Part shown: one piece after another, positions 1 through 10,079 of the stretch
Position numbering within the stretch: the first letter of the stretch is position 1
Layout of the letters: each line of letters begins with the position of its first letter
NCBI RefSeq assembly: GCF_943734655.1
Contig: NC_071353.1
Coordinates: forward strand, 139,723,907-139,787,906
DNA from: Sabethes cyaneus
Taxonomy: Eukaryota > Arthropoda > Insecta > Diptera > Culicidae
DNA: 64,000 nt
Direction of reading: 5' to 3'
Translations under genes and position numbers: made by a program
The notes under the pieces: generated by a model
Seen by the model: only the letters and a program-made list of their open reading frames with translations
Told to the model about the DNA's origin: nothing
Database searches by the model: none

Positions 1-67
1 CTCCGTGTGTCATTACTGGCAAGGAACGCAAGGATACAAAGCAAGGAAAGCAAAACCTAGGTGCTAC

Positions 68-250
68 ATTCCGTTATCGAAACTTGACCTTCTGTTTTTA
101 TACGACAGACTTCGCAGCCAGCTGTTAGAGTACAGGACAATTGTAGGGCCAGTTGCTACGGTCCTATTGACTCTAACAGCCTCTCCCAGTCGAGATTCGA
201 ACATACGACGACTGGCTTATTAGGCCAGCATTATACCTCGAAGCCAACTG
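68..250 (-). mobile_element. tRNA-derived SINE, copy 1
   Basis: One of four related copies in this window (others near 18,352, 41,650 and 58,678). Read on the minus strand it starts with a tRNA-like head. A pol III B-box-like GTTCGAATC lies at 194-202. Upstream of it is a stem CTGG/CCAG around a 7-nt loop, as in an anticodon arm. The head is followed by a non-tRNA body that all copies share (a block with ATAGGACC and GTCCTGTA, then a region near TAAAAACAG). The loop reads CTAATAA here and CTAACAA in copy 2, which would suit a tRNA-Val(AAC) source. That origin is inference. Known mosquito SINEs are tRNA-derived, but I cannot assign a named family. Confidence 0.6.
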
Positions 251-379
251 GGAGGCTTGCGGGATACATCGCTTCATATTCAGTTGCATGCTCTAAGACA
301 GACACTGTTTGAGCCGTCCCTCACTTGAGGAACAGGCGCTCAGGTTCGCATCTCGTAGCTTAGCTGCACTAGTACGTCC

Positions 380-1939
380 ATGAAGCATTTCCAGGTATGG
401 TCATCGATCGTCATTGTTTGACTTAGATCTTCGCGACTCATAATGGCGTGCGACTTGAGCAGTGCATTCGACCGGGTTAGCTACGAGTTTCTAATCAACA
501 CTATGCGCAAAATGAACATAAATGAAGGCTTCATCAATCTTCTTCATACGCTCATGAGGAATTCAAGATCGCAGTTACTGATCAACGGAAAACTCTCGGA
601 GTTCTTCGACATCAAACGTTCAGTACGTCAAGGGGATCCCTTGAGCATGTGCCTGTTCGTCATATACCTACAACCGCTGATAGATAAACTGAAGCATATA
701 TGCGACGATCAAGGAGAAACGATTACAGCATACGCGGACGATATCACGGTGATAATTAAGCATTCTTTCAAAACGCAGATGGTGATTGATAGCTTTCGCC
801 TATTCGGAACAGCATCCGGAGCGCAACTAAATTTACAAAGAAAACAGTGGGCCTCAAACTGGCAGAAGACTTCCCTACCCCGCAAGAGCTTATAATCCAA
901 GACGAGGTGAAAATCCTCGGTGTAAATTTCTGCCGAACAATTGAGGAAACCGTACGCTCTAACTGGGACAAATTAAAGCGTAATCTGAACTCACTTCTTT
1001 GGTTAAATCATACGAGAATAATGAATGTAAGGCAGAGAACTTGGATACTGAATACTTACATATGCTCCAAGTTATGGTATATCGCATCTATATTACCATT
1101 GCCAGCTGGAACAGGAACAGTGATTAAACAACGAATATGGCAGTTTCTTTGGAGTGGAACTCCGCACAGAGTTCGATATGAACAAATTGTTAAACCGAAA
1201 ATCAACGGAGGCCTTGGGTTACACTGTCCGCTTCGAAAAAGCAAGTCACTCCTAGTAAATCGATTTCAAGAAACCAGAAGGATACTCCCCTACCAAAATG
1301 AATACGCTTTGCAGACCAGGAGCCGAAGAGAGATACAAAACATCCCTGTCGAAATGTCACATATCAAGGAGATAATAAAAGAACTTCTTAGCATTCCGCT
1401 AGAAGTGATAACCGAATCGACAGCGCAAAAGATATACAAACACTTTCTCCATAGACTCCCAGAAAATCGCATCGAACGTGACTCTAACAGGGACTGGCCC
1501 AAAGTTTGGAAAAACATAAACCGCAAAGAATTGACATCTGAGGAGAAGTCTGTATATTACCTACTCTGCAACGAAAAACTAGACCACCATCAGCTGAATC
1601 ACAGAGAGAACCGCAGAGACACGCCCAACTGTGCGAATTGTGACGCTGTTGAGACACTGGAACATAAATACTCAGAGTGCACGTATATTCGACCACTATG
1701 GAATTACATATTCACAGAATTATCAAGTATAGCTAGAATTCAATCTTTCAAGACTTTACAATACCCAGAGCTGCAAAGAGCAAATCATCCAAACAGCATG
1801 AGAAGAATAATGAAGATGTTCATTAGGTATATTATATTCATAAACGAAACACCTCAATCAAGCCAGAATGTTGCGAATTTGATACACAATTTGACCATGT
1901 ACATATAAAATTTTAAAAATAAAGAGGATTAAAAAAAAA
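380..1939 (+). mobile_element. 5'-truncated non-LTR retrotransposon (LINE), L1/Loner/Outcast-like
   Basis: Relic of a LINE that keeps the reverse transcriptase palm and thumb, the C-terminal zinc knuckle, and a 3' end. The endonuclease and 5' part are missing. Weak RT-like reading upstream of position 443 includes an in-frame TGA at 419-421. The 3' end has AATAAA at 1918-1923 and a run of nine A at 1931-1939, as expected after target-primed reverse transcription. No clear target duplication was found. The clade is uncertain. The RT box VRQGDPLS with a zf-RVT-like tail and no RNase H domain suits L1-like or Loner/Outcast-type insect LINEs. Confidence 0.8.
443..1908 (+). pseudogene. Reverse transcriptase ORF2 remnant, frameshifted
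   Basis: Two overlapping frames make one broken reverse transcriptase. Frame one (443-895) starts at motif A (ACDLSSAFDRV), continues through VRQGDPLS, and has an intact catalytic YADDITVI at about residues 97-104. Frame two (847-1908, 353 codons) supplies the rest: the GVNF block, a basic thumb, and a C-terminal C-x2-C-x7-H-x4-C knuckle (CANCDAVETLEHKYSEC) typical of zf-RVT. The switch between frames falls near 838-846, where a 1-nt gain or 2-nt loss in an A-rich run separates the two. Apart from this the second frame is open to its stop, so the copy is fairly young. It would not make a working enzyme. Confidence 0.8.
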
Positions 1940-2049
1940 GGTGCCCGGTAGGGGCTTTAGAGAGCCAGAGCTAGATTCGACGCTCCTTCCAGATGATTCT
2001 CCCCATTTCATACTCGACCAAGTGTAGCACGACCTATAAAACATGGGGC

Positions 2050-2185
2050 ACCCATTTGTTTATAGACTTCCGGACGGTGTACGATTCAGTTAAACGAAAT
2101 GAGCTTTGGCGGATCTTTGATGGTTCAAAGCCAAATATCATAATAGCTGGTGAAATATCGGACTGATTTGTGACGTAGTTACGTT
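2050..2185 (+). pseudogene. RTE-like reverse transcriptase scrap with internal deletion
   Basis: A short in-frame stretch translates to RT motif A in the form FIDFRTVYDSVKRNELW, the pattern seen in insect RTE-type reverse transcriptases. It runs almost directly into AGEISD-x-FVT, which in the family lies tens of residues further on. The intervening sequence is therefore deleted, and a stop interrupts the second part. It resembles the larger relic at 51,188-51,885 (FVDFKAA-x-DTV) and is probably the same superfamily. The match is by motif only. Confidence 0.5.
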
Positions 2186-2886
2186 TCGACGATTGTCTAT
2201 CAACACGCGCGTAGACTAGTAGATCTGTGAGCACTGCAAGTATTTTGTTGAGAAAATTCGTGCTTCTCATGGGGCATTTTAACCCGCCCCCTTAACTTAT
2301 TTGATTAAAATCATTTAAATCAAACAAATAATTCAATTGATTTTTTTTTGGCCATTTTACCAGTAGTTCGCCTACTGTTACGTGAATCGCCCAAATTACC
2401 TGCATAGTTAAAACCGATGCATTCAATATTAACGGCAGTTATATAGGCATACCTGTAACACAGAAAAGAAAAGAAATATTAAACATTGAAATTATACCGC
2501 TGTAAACTATAGATTTTAATTTTTATATTGTATCGAGAAACTGAGTGAAAAAGGGATTTTAATTAGCTACCAGGAATCTTTAAACGACTTTATTCTTTAC
2601 GTAGAGCAGTATTCGCTATTGCAAATAATTCGACAGGTTTTTAGGGACATTCATCTGGGGTAACGAGTCCGAATTTCTATTTGATCATAGCCTCAGAAAC
2701 TTGTACTAATAAGTGACCAGATTATTTATGGCTGAATGCGGGACATGCTGTACGGTTTATTAACCAAATTGGTTCTGTAATACATAACAAATGTATTTAG
2801 AGGCAGTAAGGTAAGGGTTGCTTAGTAAGAATAAAGGTACGATGCGTTTCATCTCTGTAAACAACTTTACTCCCAAATCCTCCGCA

Positions 2887-3522
2887 AGTGCCATTAGTAA
2901 GTAGCCAGTAGCAAGTGGCCAATAGTAAATGGCCAATAGCAAGTGGCCAATATTAAATGGCCACTAGCAAGTGGTTAATAACAATTGGCCAGTAGCAAGT
3001 GACCAGCAGTCAGTGGTCAGTAGTAAGCGGCCAGTAGTAAGCGCCCAATAGCAAGTAGCTAACAGCACTTGACCAACACCAAGTTGCCAATAGCAAATGG
3101 CCAATAACAAGTGGCCAGCAGAAAATTGCCAGTAGCAAGTGGCGAGTAGCAAGTGGCGAGTAGCAAGTAGCCAATAGCAAATGGCCAGTAGCAAGAAACC
3201 AGCAGTAAGCAGATGGCCAATAACAAGTGGCCAATAGCAAGTGGTCAATTACCAGTAGCCAATATCAAATGCCCAATAACAAGTGGCCAGTAGCAGGCAG
3301 CCAATAGCTAGTGAACAGTAGCAAGCACCCAATAGCAAGTGGCCAACAGCAAGTTACCAATAGCAAGTGGCCAATAACAAATGGCCAGCAGAAAATAGCC
3401 AATAGCAAGTGTTAAGTAACAAGTGGCCAGTACCAAGTGGCCAGTAGCAAGTGTCCAATAGCAAATGGCCAGCAGCAAGTAATCAATAGTAAGTGACCAG
3501 TAGCAAGTGGTCAGTAGCAAGT
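2887..3522. repeat. 14-bp minisatellite array (about 45 units)
   Basis: Tandem copies of a degenerate 14-mer close to CCAATAGCAAGTGG, with A/G and T/C variants. Because 14 is not a multiple of 3, the minus strand shows repetitive Leu/Ala/Tyr/Trp-rich open frames in more than one register. These are a by-product of the repeat and not genes. The array ends at the CCCAAG MITE. Confidence 0.9.
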
Positions 3523-3524
3523 TA

Positions 3525-3612
3525 CCCAAGCAACAATGTGAGTTTTATCGTGACCAATTTTGGTTTTAAATGCCATCATAAAAGTGTAATAAAACCCTAA
3601 TTGATACTTGGG
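3525..3612. mobile_element. Short palindromic MITE, CCCAAG termini, TA-flanked
   Basis: An 88-bp element runs from CCCAAGCAACAATG to ATACTTGGG and is flanked by TA on both sides (3523-3524 and 3613-3614). The interior is partly self-complementary and shares long blocks with the element at 39,035-39,143 (CAATGTGAGTTTTAT, ATGCCATCATAA). TA duplication and small size suit a Tc1/mariner-type MITE. Confidence 0.65.
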
Positions 3613-3614
3613 TA

Positions 3615-6289
3615 TAGTAGTAGTAGTCGGATGTTTTGAAATTATTATTAGTAAAGCTTAGATCATTTAAAGAAAATGTGATAATATCGAACAGCATACA
3701 GAAAAATCAATATCTTAAACAAAAATATACACTGTGAATTCGCACTTTTACTATACTTGTTGATAACATGATGAGAACGGTAGATGTGATAAACGATATC
3801 GAAGAATTGTTTAGTTTAACACTACACTGTCTGTTTTGGGGTTTATCTGAGAGCAACCGAAACGCTGAAAAAAATCGGAATCCTAAATTCTGCGTCAGCT
3901 TGCTAGCTAGCTTATCACGATCGAGTTTAATTTTCTGCTAAAAAAGACATCAAATAGCTGCGTGATAATTGTGTCTAACTGTAAACACACACTTCCGCAG
4001 TTTGTCGAACAGTTATCACACACCAAAAAGCGAAACTACCAGCACTTCTCCCGCTGTGGCAAAGTAAATACCAAATATACAAGCTACCGAACGAAGCGAC
4101 GGTGGTGGTATCAGTTCGTCCATATGACGATGGGTAAGAAGCTAATGAGATTTTCTAGCCGGCTTGGCTGGCTGGTGTCATACGTGGTGTTGGTTGACGT
4201 TGTGGAAAAAGCCGAGTGTGAAAATGTGTTTACGTGACAAATATTCAGCCATCAGATCAGCGAGCGAGCGAGCGAGTGCCGCTTCAACGACGGGGAAGTG
4301 CAGTGACGGCGTTCTTGTGTTGGGCTGTGCGGGCTCATATTTGCGAAAACCATTTTCTTTCTAGCAGGAGCTTTTCCTTTCGGTCGGACGGTGGGTTACT
4401 GCTGCTATCTTGATGTGTTATACAACGTGCATGCACAAAATTAAACCAAGATGCAGCATAGAAACGAGCTGACAAGATCGATTAATAATTTAATGTGTAA
4501 GTTTATGTTTGCATAGGCAACACTAAAAGGGCTGGAAGGTTAGCAAATAATATCACAAATACCATTGGATTTAGTTCCGAAAACTAATAAAATGTCCGTG
4601 TGTTTTTGGTGTCACACATAGCGGCTACTCGAGTTTCTCAGCAACCGACAGACCGATTCGAATGCTCTTTGTGACATTTGAGAGTAAATAAACCCTAGTT
4701 TATCATTGTATATTTTAAGTAAGCAGCAAAAAATTCGACTTTTCCGGCAAGTACTATTTTCGAAACGAATTGGAACTATTTGAAGACGGTATAAATTTAA
4801 GATTAGATGGATTATGGTTAATTTTTCACGCCTCTGTGTTAATTGAACCTGTCTTGCAAGATAAATACCGATCCCAACCAGGCAAGAAATTTGTTGGTAG
4901 CATGCTAGTGGTGCAGACCATAATTAAAGGCGAGTAAACTTCAGTTCTCCGTGTTCTGCGATTAAAGCGATATGATTTGAGTAGAAATATTTACCGTGTG
5001 ATAAACTTGTTCACGCGATGTCATGATATGGAGTAAAAATCAACAACTAATGATGCTTGTTGATTTTCGTGTTTGATCTCCTTCCTTCAGCATAACTTGG
5101 GGGATCGGCCTCAGCATTCAGCTCATTCACTGATGATGACTTTTTCCGTTCTGGTTGTACGCGGTTTTATAGGACGTCATTTATCACACCGCCTCCTGCG
5201 GCTCGCTTCTTCCTAATATCGAGCAAAGTTAGCAACCAATTTACTTTACTTTCCCCAACCATGATGATGATGATGAGCCTGCTAGCTGATGAGTTTGTGG
5301 TCGATTCCAATTAAGCCACGCACTGCGGGTGGCTACCGTCTTCGTAGTTGGGGTTCTCTGCTACTAAAGCATACCTACTCACAGCCTTCTGATGGAAGTC
5401 AAAATTGCAAACATTACGAAGCTGATTTTCGAATGTCATAAACATATTTTTAAGCAGCTTTGGAGTTTTGGTTCGGCTGAGAAAGCAATTACGTGGCAAA
5501 TTGCTTTGGAACATTGCCGACATTTATGTTGATCCCGAAAAAGCACTCTCGTATGCTACATTCTACAACGCAAATTGACAAAATTCTAATATAAAGTAGT
5601 TTCAAAATAAAGATAGCAAATTATTTATTGTTTCTACTTGTCTCCAACCACTTCAGAATTAAACAATGGAACAGTGAAAAGTTTTCTACCGTCGCTCGCG
5701 ACGTAACAATAACAACAGGTGACAGACAGGTGGTGGCCCGTTTATTACCTTTTCATGAGCTGCTGATGATTAACGGTACCTGGGAGACGGGCACCTGTGA
5801 GCACAAAGACTGGTCGCGCCACATAACGTTACGAGTGAATGTCTTAATTTCTTTGGCTGCCAGAAGAGGCACCAGTTTACGCACAGGAACAGGGACAAAA
5901 CAACACCAACAACGGGCAGTCTTTGTTGTATTGTTTCGCGCACAACGATAACGATGATTGTTGATGGATGTCTTTGGAGGAAAAATGAAGCTAACAATGC
6001 AAACGAATTGTCATGCCCTGGAAAAGCAGTCATCATTCATTAATAATTGCGCTCGGTGAGGTTTCCAAACTCCAAGCTCCACGGTTGGATATGTATTGTC
6101 AGACGGTTTGGAATGCATTAAACATTCCGGAGTGTCCTTTCGGACAGTGTGAAGGCGAAGGTTACCACTCTGAAATGTTTTACTATAAAATACAGGTTAC
6201 AGGAACACGATTAGTTACGATTTCGAGTTTGTTAGGAGATATTTACGATAGTTTTCGTACATTGATATACGAGTTAGTGCTAGCTGGGT
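3615..6289. other. Unique sequence, no recognisable gene
   Basis: No family matched by eye. The part from about 3,960 to 4,450 is CpG-richer and contains a (GAGC)n run near 4,258. It ends in a short ATG-initiated frame at 4,452 followed by a GTAAGT donor-like site at 4,496-4,501. Open frames elsewhere (for example 5,628-5,951 and 6,013-6,291) overlap others on the opposite strand and show no family motif. The rest is AT-rich. Confidence 0.5.
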
Positions 6290-6415
6290 AGGCATAATGG
6301 ATGTTAAGCATAATTTACAAAATTTCGCTTTCCTACAAATACGCACTTGAGTCAATTATCGTTGGGTCACAACACAATGAGAGCCGGGGCCGCCCATTTA
6401 ACATAAATTCGTTTG
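6290..6415. repeat. Dispersed repeat, GGCATAAT family, copy 1
   Basis: Shares order and motifs with 62,780-62,970: GGCATAATGGA and GTTAAGCATAA, then a block ending in GCGCACT(T/G)A and AATTATC, then GGCCG-x-CCATTTA-CATAAA. The divergence is substantial. Element boundaries are not clear. Confidence 0.45.
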
Positions 6416-6420
6416 CCCTT

Positions 6421-6690
6421 AAAGCGACTTACGAGAGGCTAGCTACTTACGACGGGCCTTGAAACGCCTTTCGAGAGGCTTCAAAACGGTTTATGGCCTA
6501 AAGGCTACTAACTGGAGGTTGTAAGACGTCTCTTACACGAAACGTATCAAGACGAGTTGTGAGTGGCTTCAAGACGACTTATGAGAGGTCTCGAGACGCG
6601 TTACGACAGGCCTTAATGCGACTTATGAGAGGTCTTAAAACGACTTACCAGAAGTATCAAGACGATGTGTAAGGGACCTCAGAACACGGT
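6421..6690. repeat. 22-bp satellite, short degenerate array
   Basis: About twelve degenerate copies of the 22-mer consensus CTCAAGACGACTTACGAGAGGT. The same family forms the large arrays at 7,742-9,385 and 40,458-41,560. Confidence 0.85.
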
Positions 6691-6878
6691 AAAGTGACTT
6701 TTTTGACCATCGTTACCAAAATTTTGGTTTTATTGATGGTATTTTGGTCATCGGGTTACTAGTAAACTAGTTTATTTGCTGTCTAGGCCAATGTTTCGAG
6801 AAATTGTTTCCTATTCATAAGAGCAACGACGAAAATACAGTTTACAATTACATTGAGTTACAAAATCATTTTAAACTA

Positions 6879-7200
6879 AATTGCGGATTTTCGGCTTTCC
6901 AGTCAGTTTTATATTGAAAACGGTTTTTGTATACTGCCTGACGTTTCGGCCTTCGGTTTTGGCCTTTTTCAAAGGTAACTGTAATAATGTATTTATTTTA
7001 ATAACAGAATAAAATTTGAACTCATTGCACATAAAGACATATTTTGTAAACAATGTAAACAATGTAAAACATATGTATTTAAAATAAATACATTATTACA
7101 GTTACCGTTGAAAAAGGCCAAAACCGAAGACCGAAACGTCAAGCAGTATAAAAAGCCGTTTTTAATATAAAACTGACTGGAAAGCCGAAAATCCGCAATT
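6879..7200. mobile_element. Fold-back MITE with about 130-bp inverted arms
   Basis: Left arm starts AATTGCGGATTTTCGGCTTT and the right arm ends with its reverse complement. The arms stay paired through the segment containing GACGTTTCGG / CCGAAACGTC and GTAACTGTAATAATG / CATTATTACAGTTAC, leaving a spacer of roughly 60 bp. No coding potential. No clear target duplication is visible. Confidence 0.8.
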
Positions 7201-7741
7201 CGATATATGTACCTCAGTCGATCTTAACATCATTTTGAACTAATTTTTGTCAAGTTTGTTTGGGTGGGTTTTTCTTGTATTTGTCGAACTACACTATAAA
7301 GAAACAGTACAATTTATTTTAAACTACTAGCTTGGTCTAACTTTGAAAATTCAAGTTTGAAAACCGACGAGCAATAACTTACACAGTCCATTCCTGTATA
7401 CACACAGTACGGGTTTGACTTCCAGGGAGCGTCAAAATGGAGAGTACTATTTCAGCCTGATTTCGAGAGTGTGACTCATTGTGTAAGAGACCGCAACATG
7501 CCAGAATAAGGTTGTTTGCTCAGGTTGTTTGTATCGGTTCTGTAGTTGATTGCGGTTCTGTCGTCAGAGCTTAGTATTTGTGTGCTGGCTAAATCAAACT
7601 TGTGCTGTTCCTCGATCGCATGTTTCATTAACGCGGTGTTTTTGAATTCTTCGTTTCTGTCCGTGCGCTCAGTGTCTGAGGTTTTATACTCTTCATAGCG
7701 TTTCATGAGAGAGCAGGACACGTTATAAGGGTTCTCAATAC

Positions 7742-9385
7742 ACCTGACGAGATGTCTCCCGATGCCTTACGAGACGTCTCGAAACGACTTATGAGCGGCC
7801 TCAAGAGTCAAGACGACTTACGCAAGGTCTCAAGACGCGTTACGAGAGGCCTTAACGCGACTTACGAAACGTCTCAAACGATTCATAAGTGGCTTCAAGC
7901 CGACTTGCGAGAAGCCTCAAAACGTCTTACGGAAGAGCTCAAGATGCCTTACGACAGGTCTCCAGACGCCTTACGAGACATCTCAAGACGATTTATGAGT
8001 GACCTCAAAACGACTTACAAGGTCCCTAGACGCGTTACGAGCCTTAAGGCGGCTTATGAAAGGTCTCAAATCGATTTACGACAGGTCTCAAGACGACTTG
8101 TGAGGAGCCTCATGACGTCTTAGGAAATATCTCAAGGCGTGTTACGAGAGGCCTTAACAGAAGTCTCAAGACGTATGGGTGACCTCAAGACGACTTACGA
8201 GAGGTCTCAAAACGCGTTACGACAGGCCTTAAGGCGACTCACGACAGGTGCTAAAACGATTTACGAGAGGTCTTCAGCCGACTTGTAAGGAGCCTCAGAA
8301 CAGCTTATGAGGGGTCTCAAAACGCCTGACGAGAGGTCTCCCAAGGCCTTACGAGACGTCTCAAAATGACTTATGAGTAGCCTCAAGACGACTTACGTAA
8401 GGTCTCAAAGCGCGTTACGAGAGGCATTAACGTGACCTACGAAAGGTGTCAAATGGATTTACGAAAGGTCTCAAAACGACTTGTGAGGAACCTGAAGATG
8501 TCTTACAAAGATCTCATCACGCCTTACGAGAAATCTGCAGACGCTATACGAGACGTCTCAAAACGATTTATGAATGGCCTCAAGACGACTTATGAAAGGT
8601 CTCAAGACGCGTTACGACAGGCCTTAAAGCGACTTATGAGAGGTTTACGAAAAGTCTCAAGACGACTTGTAAAAAACCTCAGAACGCGTTACAGGACGCG
8701 CCAATACACTTAACGAGAGGTCTCCCGTTGCCTTACGAGACGACTCGAAACGATTTTTAGTGGCCACAAGACGACCTACGAAAGAACTCAAGACGCGTTA
8801 CGAAAGACGTTAAGGCGGTTTACGAAAGGCCTCAAATCGATTTACGAGAGGTCTCAAGACGACTTGGGACGAGCCTCACGACATCTTAGGAGAAATCTCC
8901 AGATGCCTTACGAGAAGTCTTAAATCGATTCACGAGAGGTCTTAAGACGACTTGCGAGAAGGACGTCTCAAGACGATTCTCGAAACGTCACAAGACGACT
9001 TACGAAAGGTTACAATGCAACTTACGAGAGGCCTGCAAACTACTTACGAGAAGTCTCAAGACGACTTATGAGTGACATCAAGACGACTTACGAGAGATCT
9101 CAAGACGCGTTACGAGACGATTCAAAACGTCTTATGAGTTGCTTTCAAATGAGTTACGACTGGTCTTAAGACGGCATACCTAGATGACTTATGAGAGGTC
9201 TCAAGACACCTTACGAGACGTCTCAAGACGACTTATGAGTGGCCTCAAGACGACTTTAGAGAGGTATTAAGATGGCTTACGAGAGCTGTCCAGAAGTCTC
9301 AAGACGACTTACTACAGACTTTAAGACGGCTTACGATAAGCTTCAAAACAACTTACGAGAGGTCTCAAGACGTTTACCAACCGCT
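7742..9385. repeat. 22-bp satellite, main array (about 75 units)
   Basis: A continuous 1.64-kb array of CTCAAGACGACTTACGAGAGGT-like units with frequent single-base variants (CAAATCGATTTACG, CAAGACGCGTTACG, CTTAAGGCGACTTACG recur). Variant types recur in a loose order, suggesting a higher-order unit of several 22-mers. Three units make 66 bp, which divides by 3. This explains the open frames at 7,752-8,123 and 8,432-8,713, with repeated SRRL/DLR motifs; I do not regard them as genes. Confidence 0.9.
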
Positions 9386-9586
9386 TACCGTTTAACACCG
9401 CACGCTATATCCGAAGGTACTTATTATTTGACTTTCATGCACCTCAGATGTCTCTTCACATGATGTTAGTATTGGTCAAAACGATTAATTTAAAAAAGGT
9501 TTTAAAATATTGTATCTTGGATTTTTTTGAAAAATTTAATTTTTAAGTTTATATAAGGGTCATTCCCGCTCAAGTGACTACATCCG

Positions 9587-9847
9587 TTGTAATCGACCAC
9601 CTCCGATTTCAACCAAATTTAGTATAATTACTCATTCCGATCTTATATTCAATTTCTCAAAGTTTTGTACGGATTGTTCAATCCCCCTTGCAGTACCGCT
9701 TCTCTATTTTTCTCAGATTTTCGAAAAAACTCCTTTTTCACTGCATGAGGGATAAATCAATCCGTACAAAACTTTGGGAAATTGAATGTAGGGTTGGAAT
9801 GTGCCATTATACCAAATTTGGTTGAAATCAGAGGTAGTCGATGATTT
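9587..9847. mobile_element. Fold-back MITE with about 115-bp arms
   Basis: Left and right arms are imperfect reverse complements around a 30-bp centre. Paired blocks include GATTTCAACCAAATTT with AAATTTGGTTGAAATC, and CAAAGTTTTGTACGGATTG with CAATCCGTACAAAACTTTG. The ends are near TCGACCACCTC and GAGGTAGTCGA. No TSD resolved. Confidence 0.75.
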
Positions 9848-9907
9848 TTATAGAGTTTTGTTTTTCGGCTTTGCAGTCTAATTGCTGATAAAAACAAACG
9901 TTTTTCT

Positions 9908-10078
9908 TCTACTTTCGACGTTTCTATTTGTATTAAATCTTTTTTAGGGTTTAAAAATTATTGTTTTTCGTTTTAAATTGCGCCATTTTGTGATAATTTT
10001 ATACAACGCTAGACGACAAACGATAATTTTCTAATCCTTGAAAAAGATTTAACACAAATCGAAACGTCGGGAGTCTAA
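9908..10078. repeat. Inverted repeat pair, CGACGTTTC / GAAACGTCG
   Basis: Arms of about 55 bp (TTTCGACGTTTCTATTTGT near 9,912 and ACAAATCGAAACGTCGG near 10,055) face each other across about 50 bp. They also share TTAAATCTTTTT / AAAAAGATTTAA. A diverged fold-back element is likely. Its outer boundaries are not clear. Confidence 0.55.
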
Positions 10079-10079
10079 A

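Noticed and set aside
7752..8713. 123- and 93-codon frames with repeated SRRL motifs
   Set aside because: Three 22-bp satellite units equal 66 bp, so frames stay open by period; same peptides appear at unrelated satellite loci.
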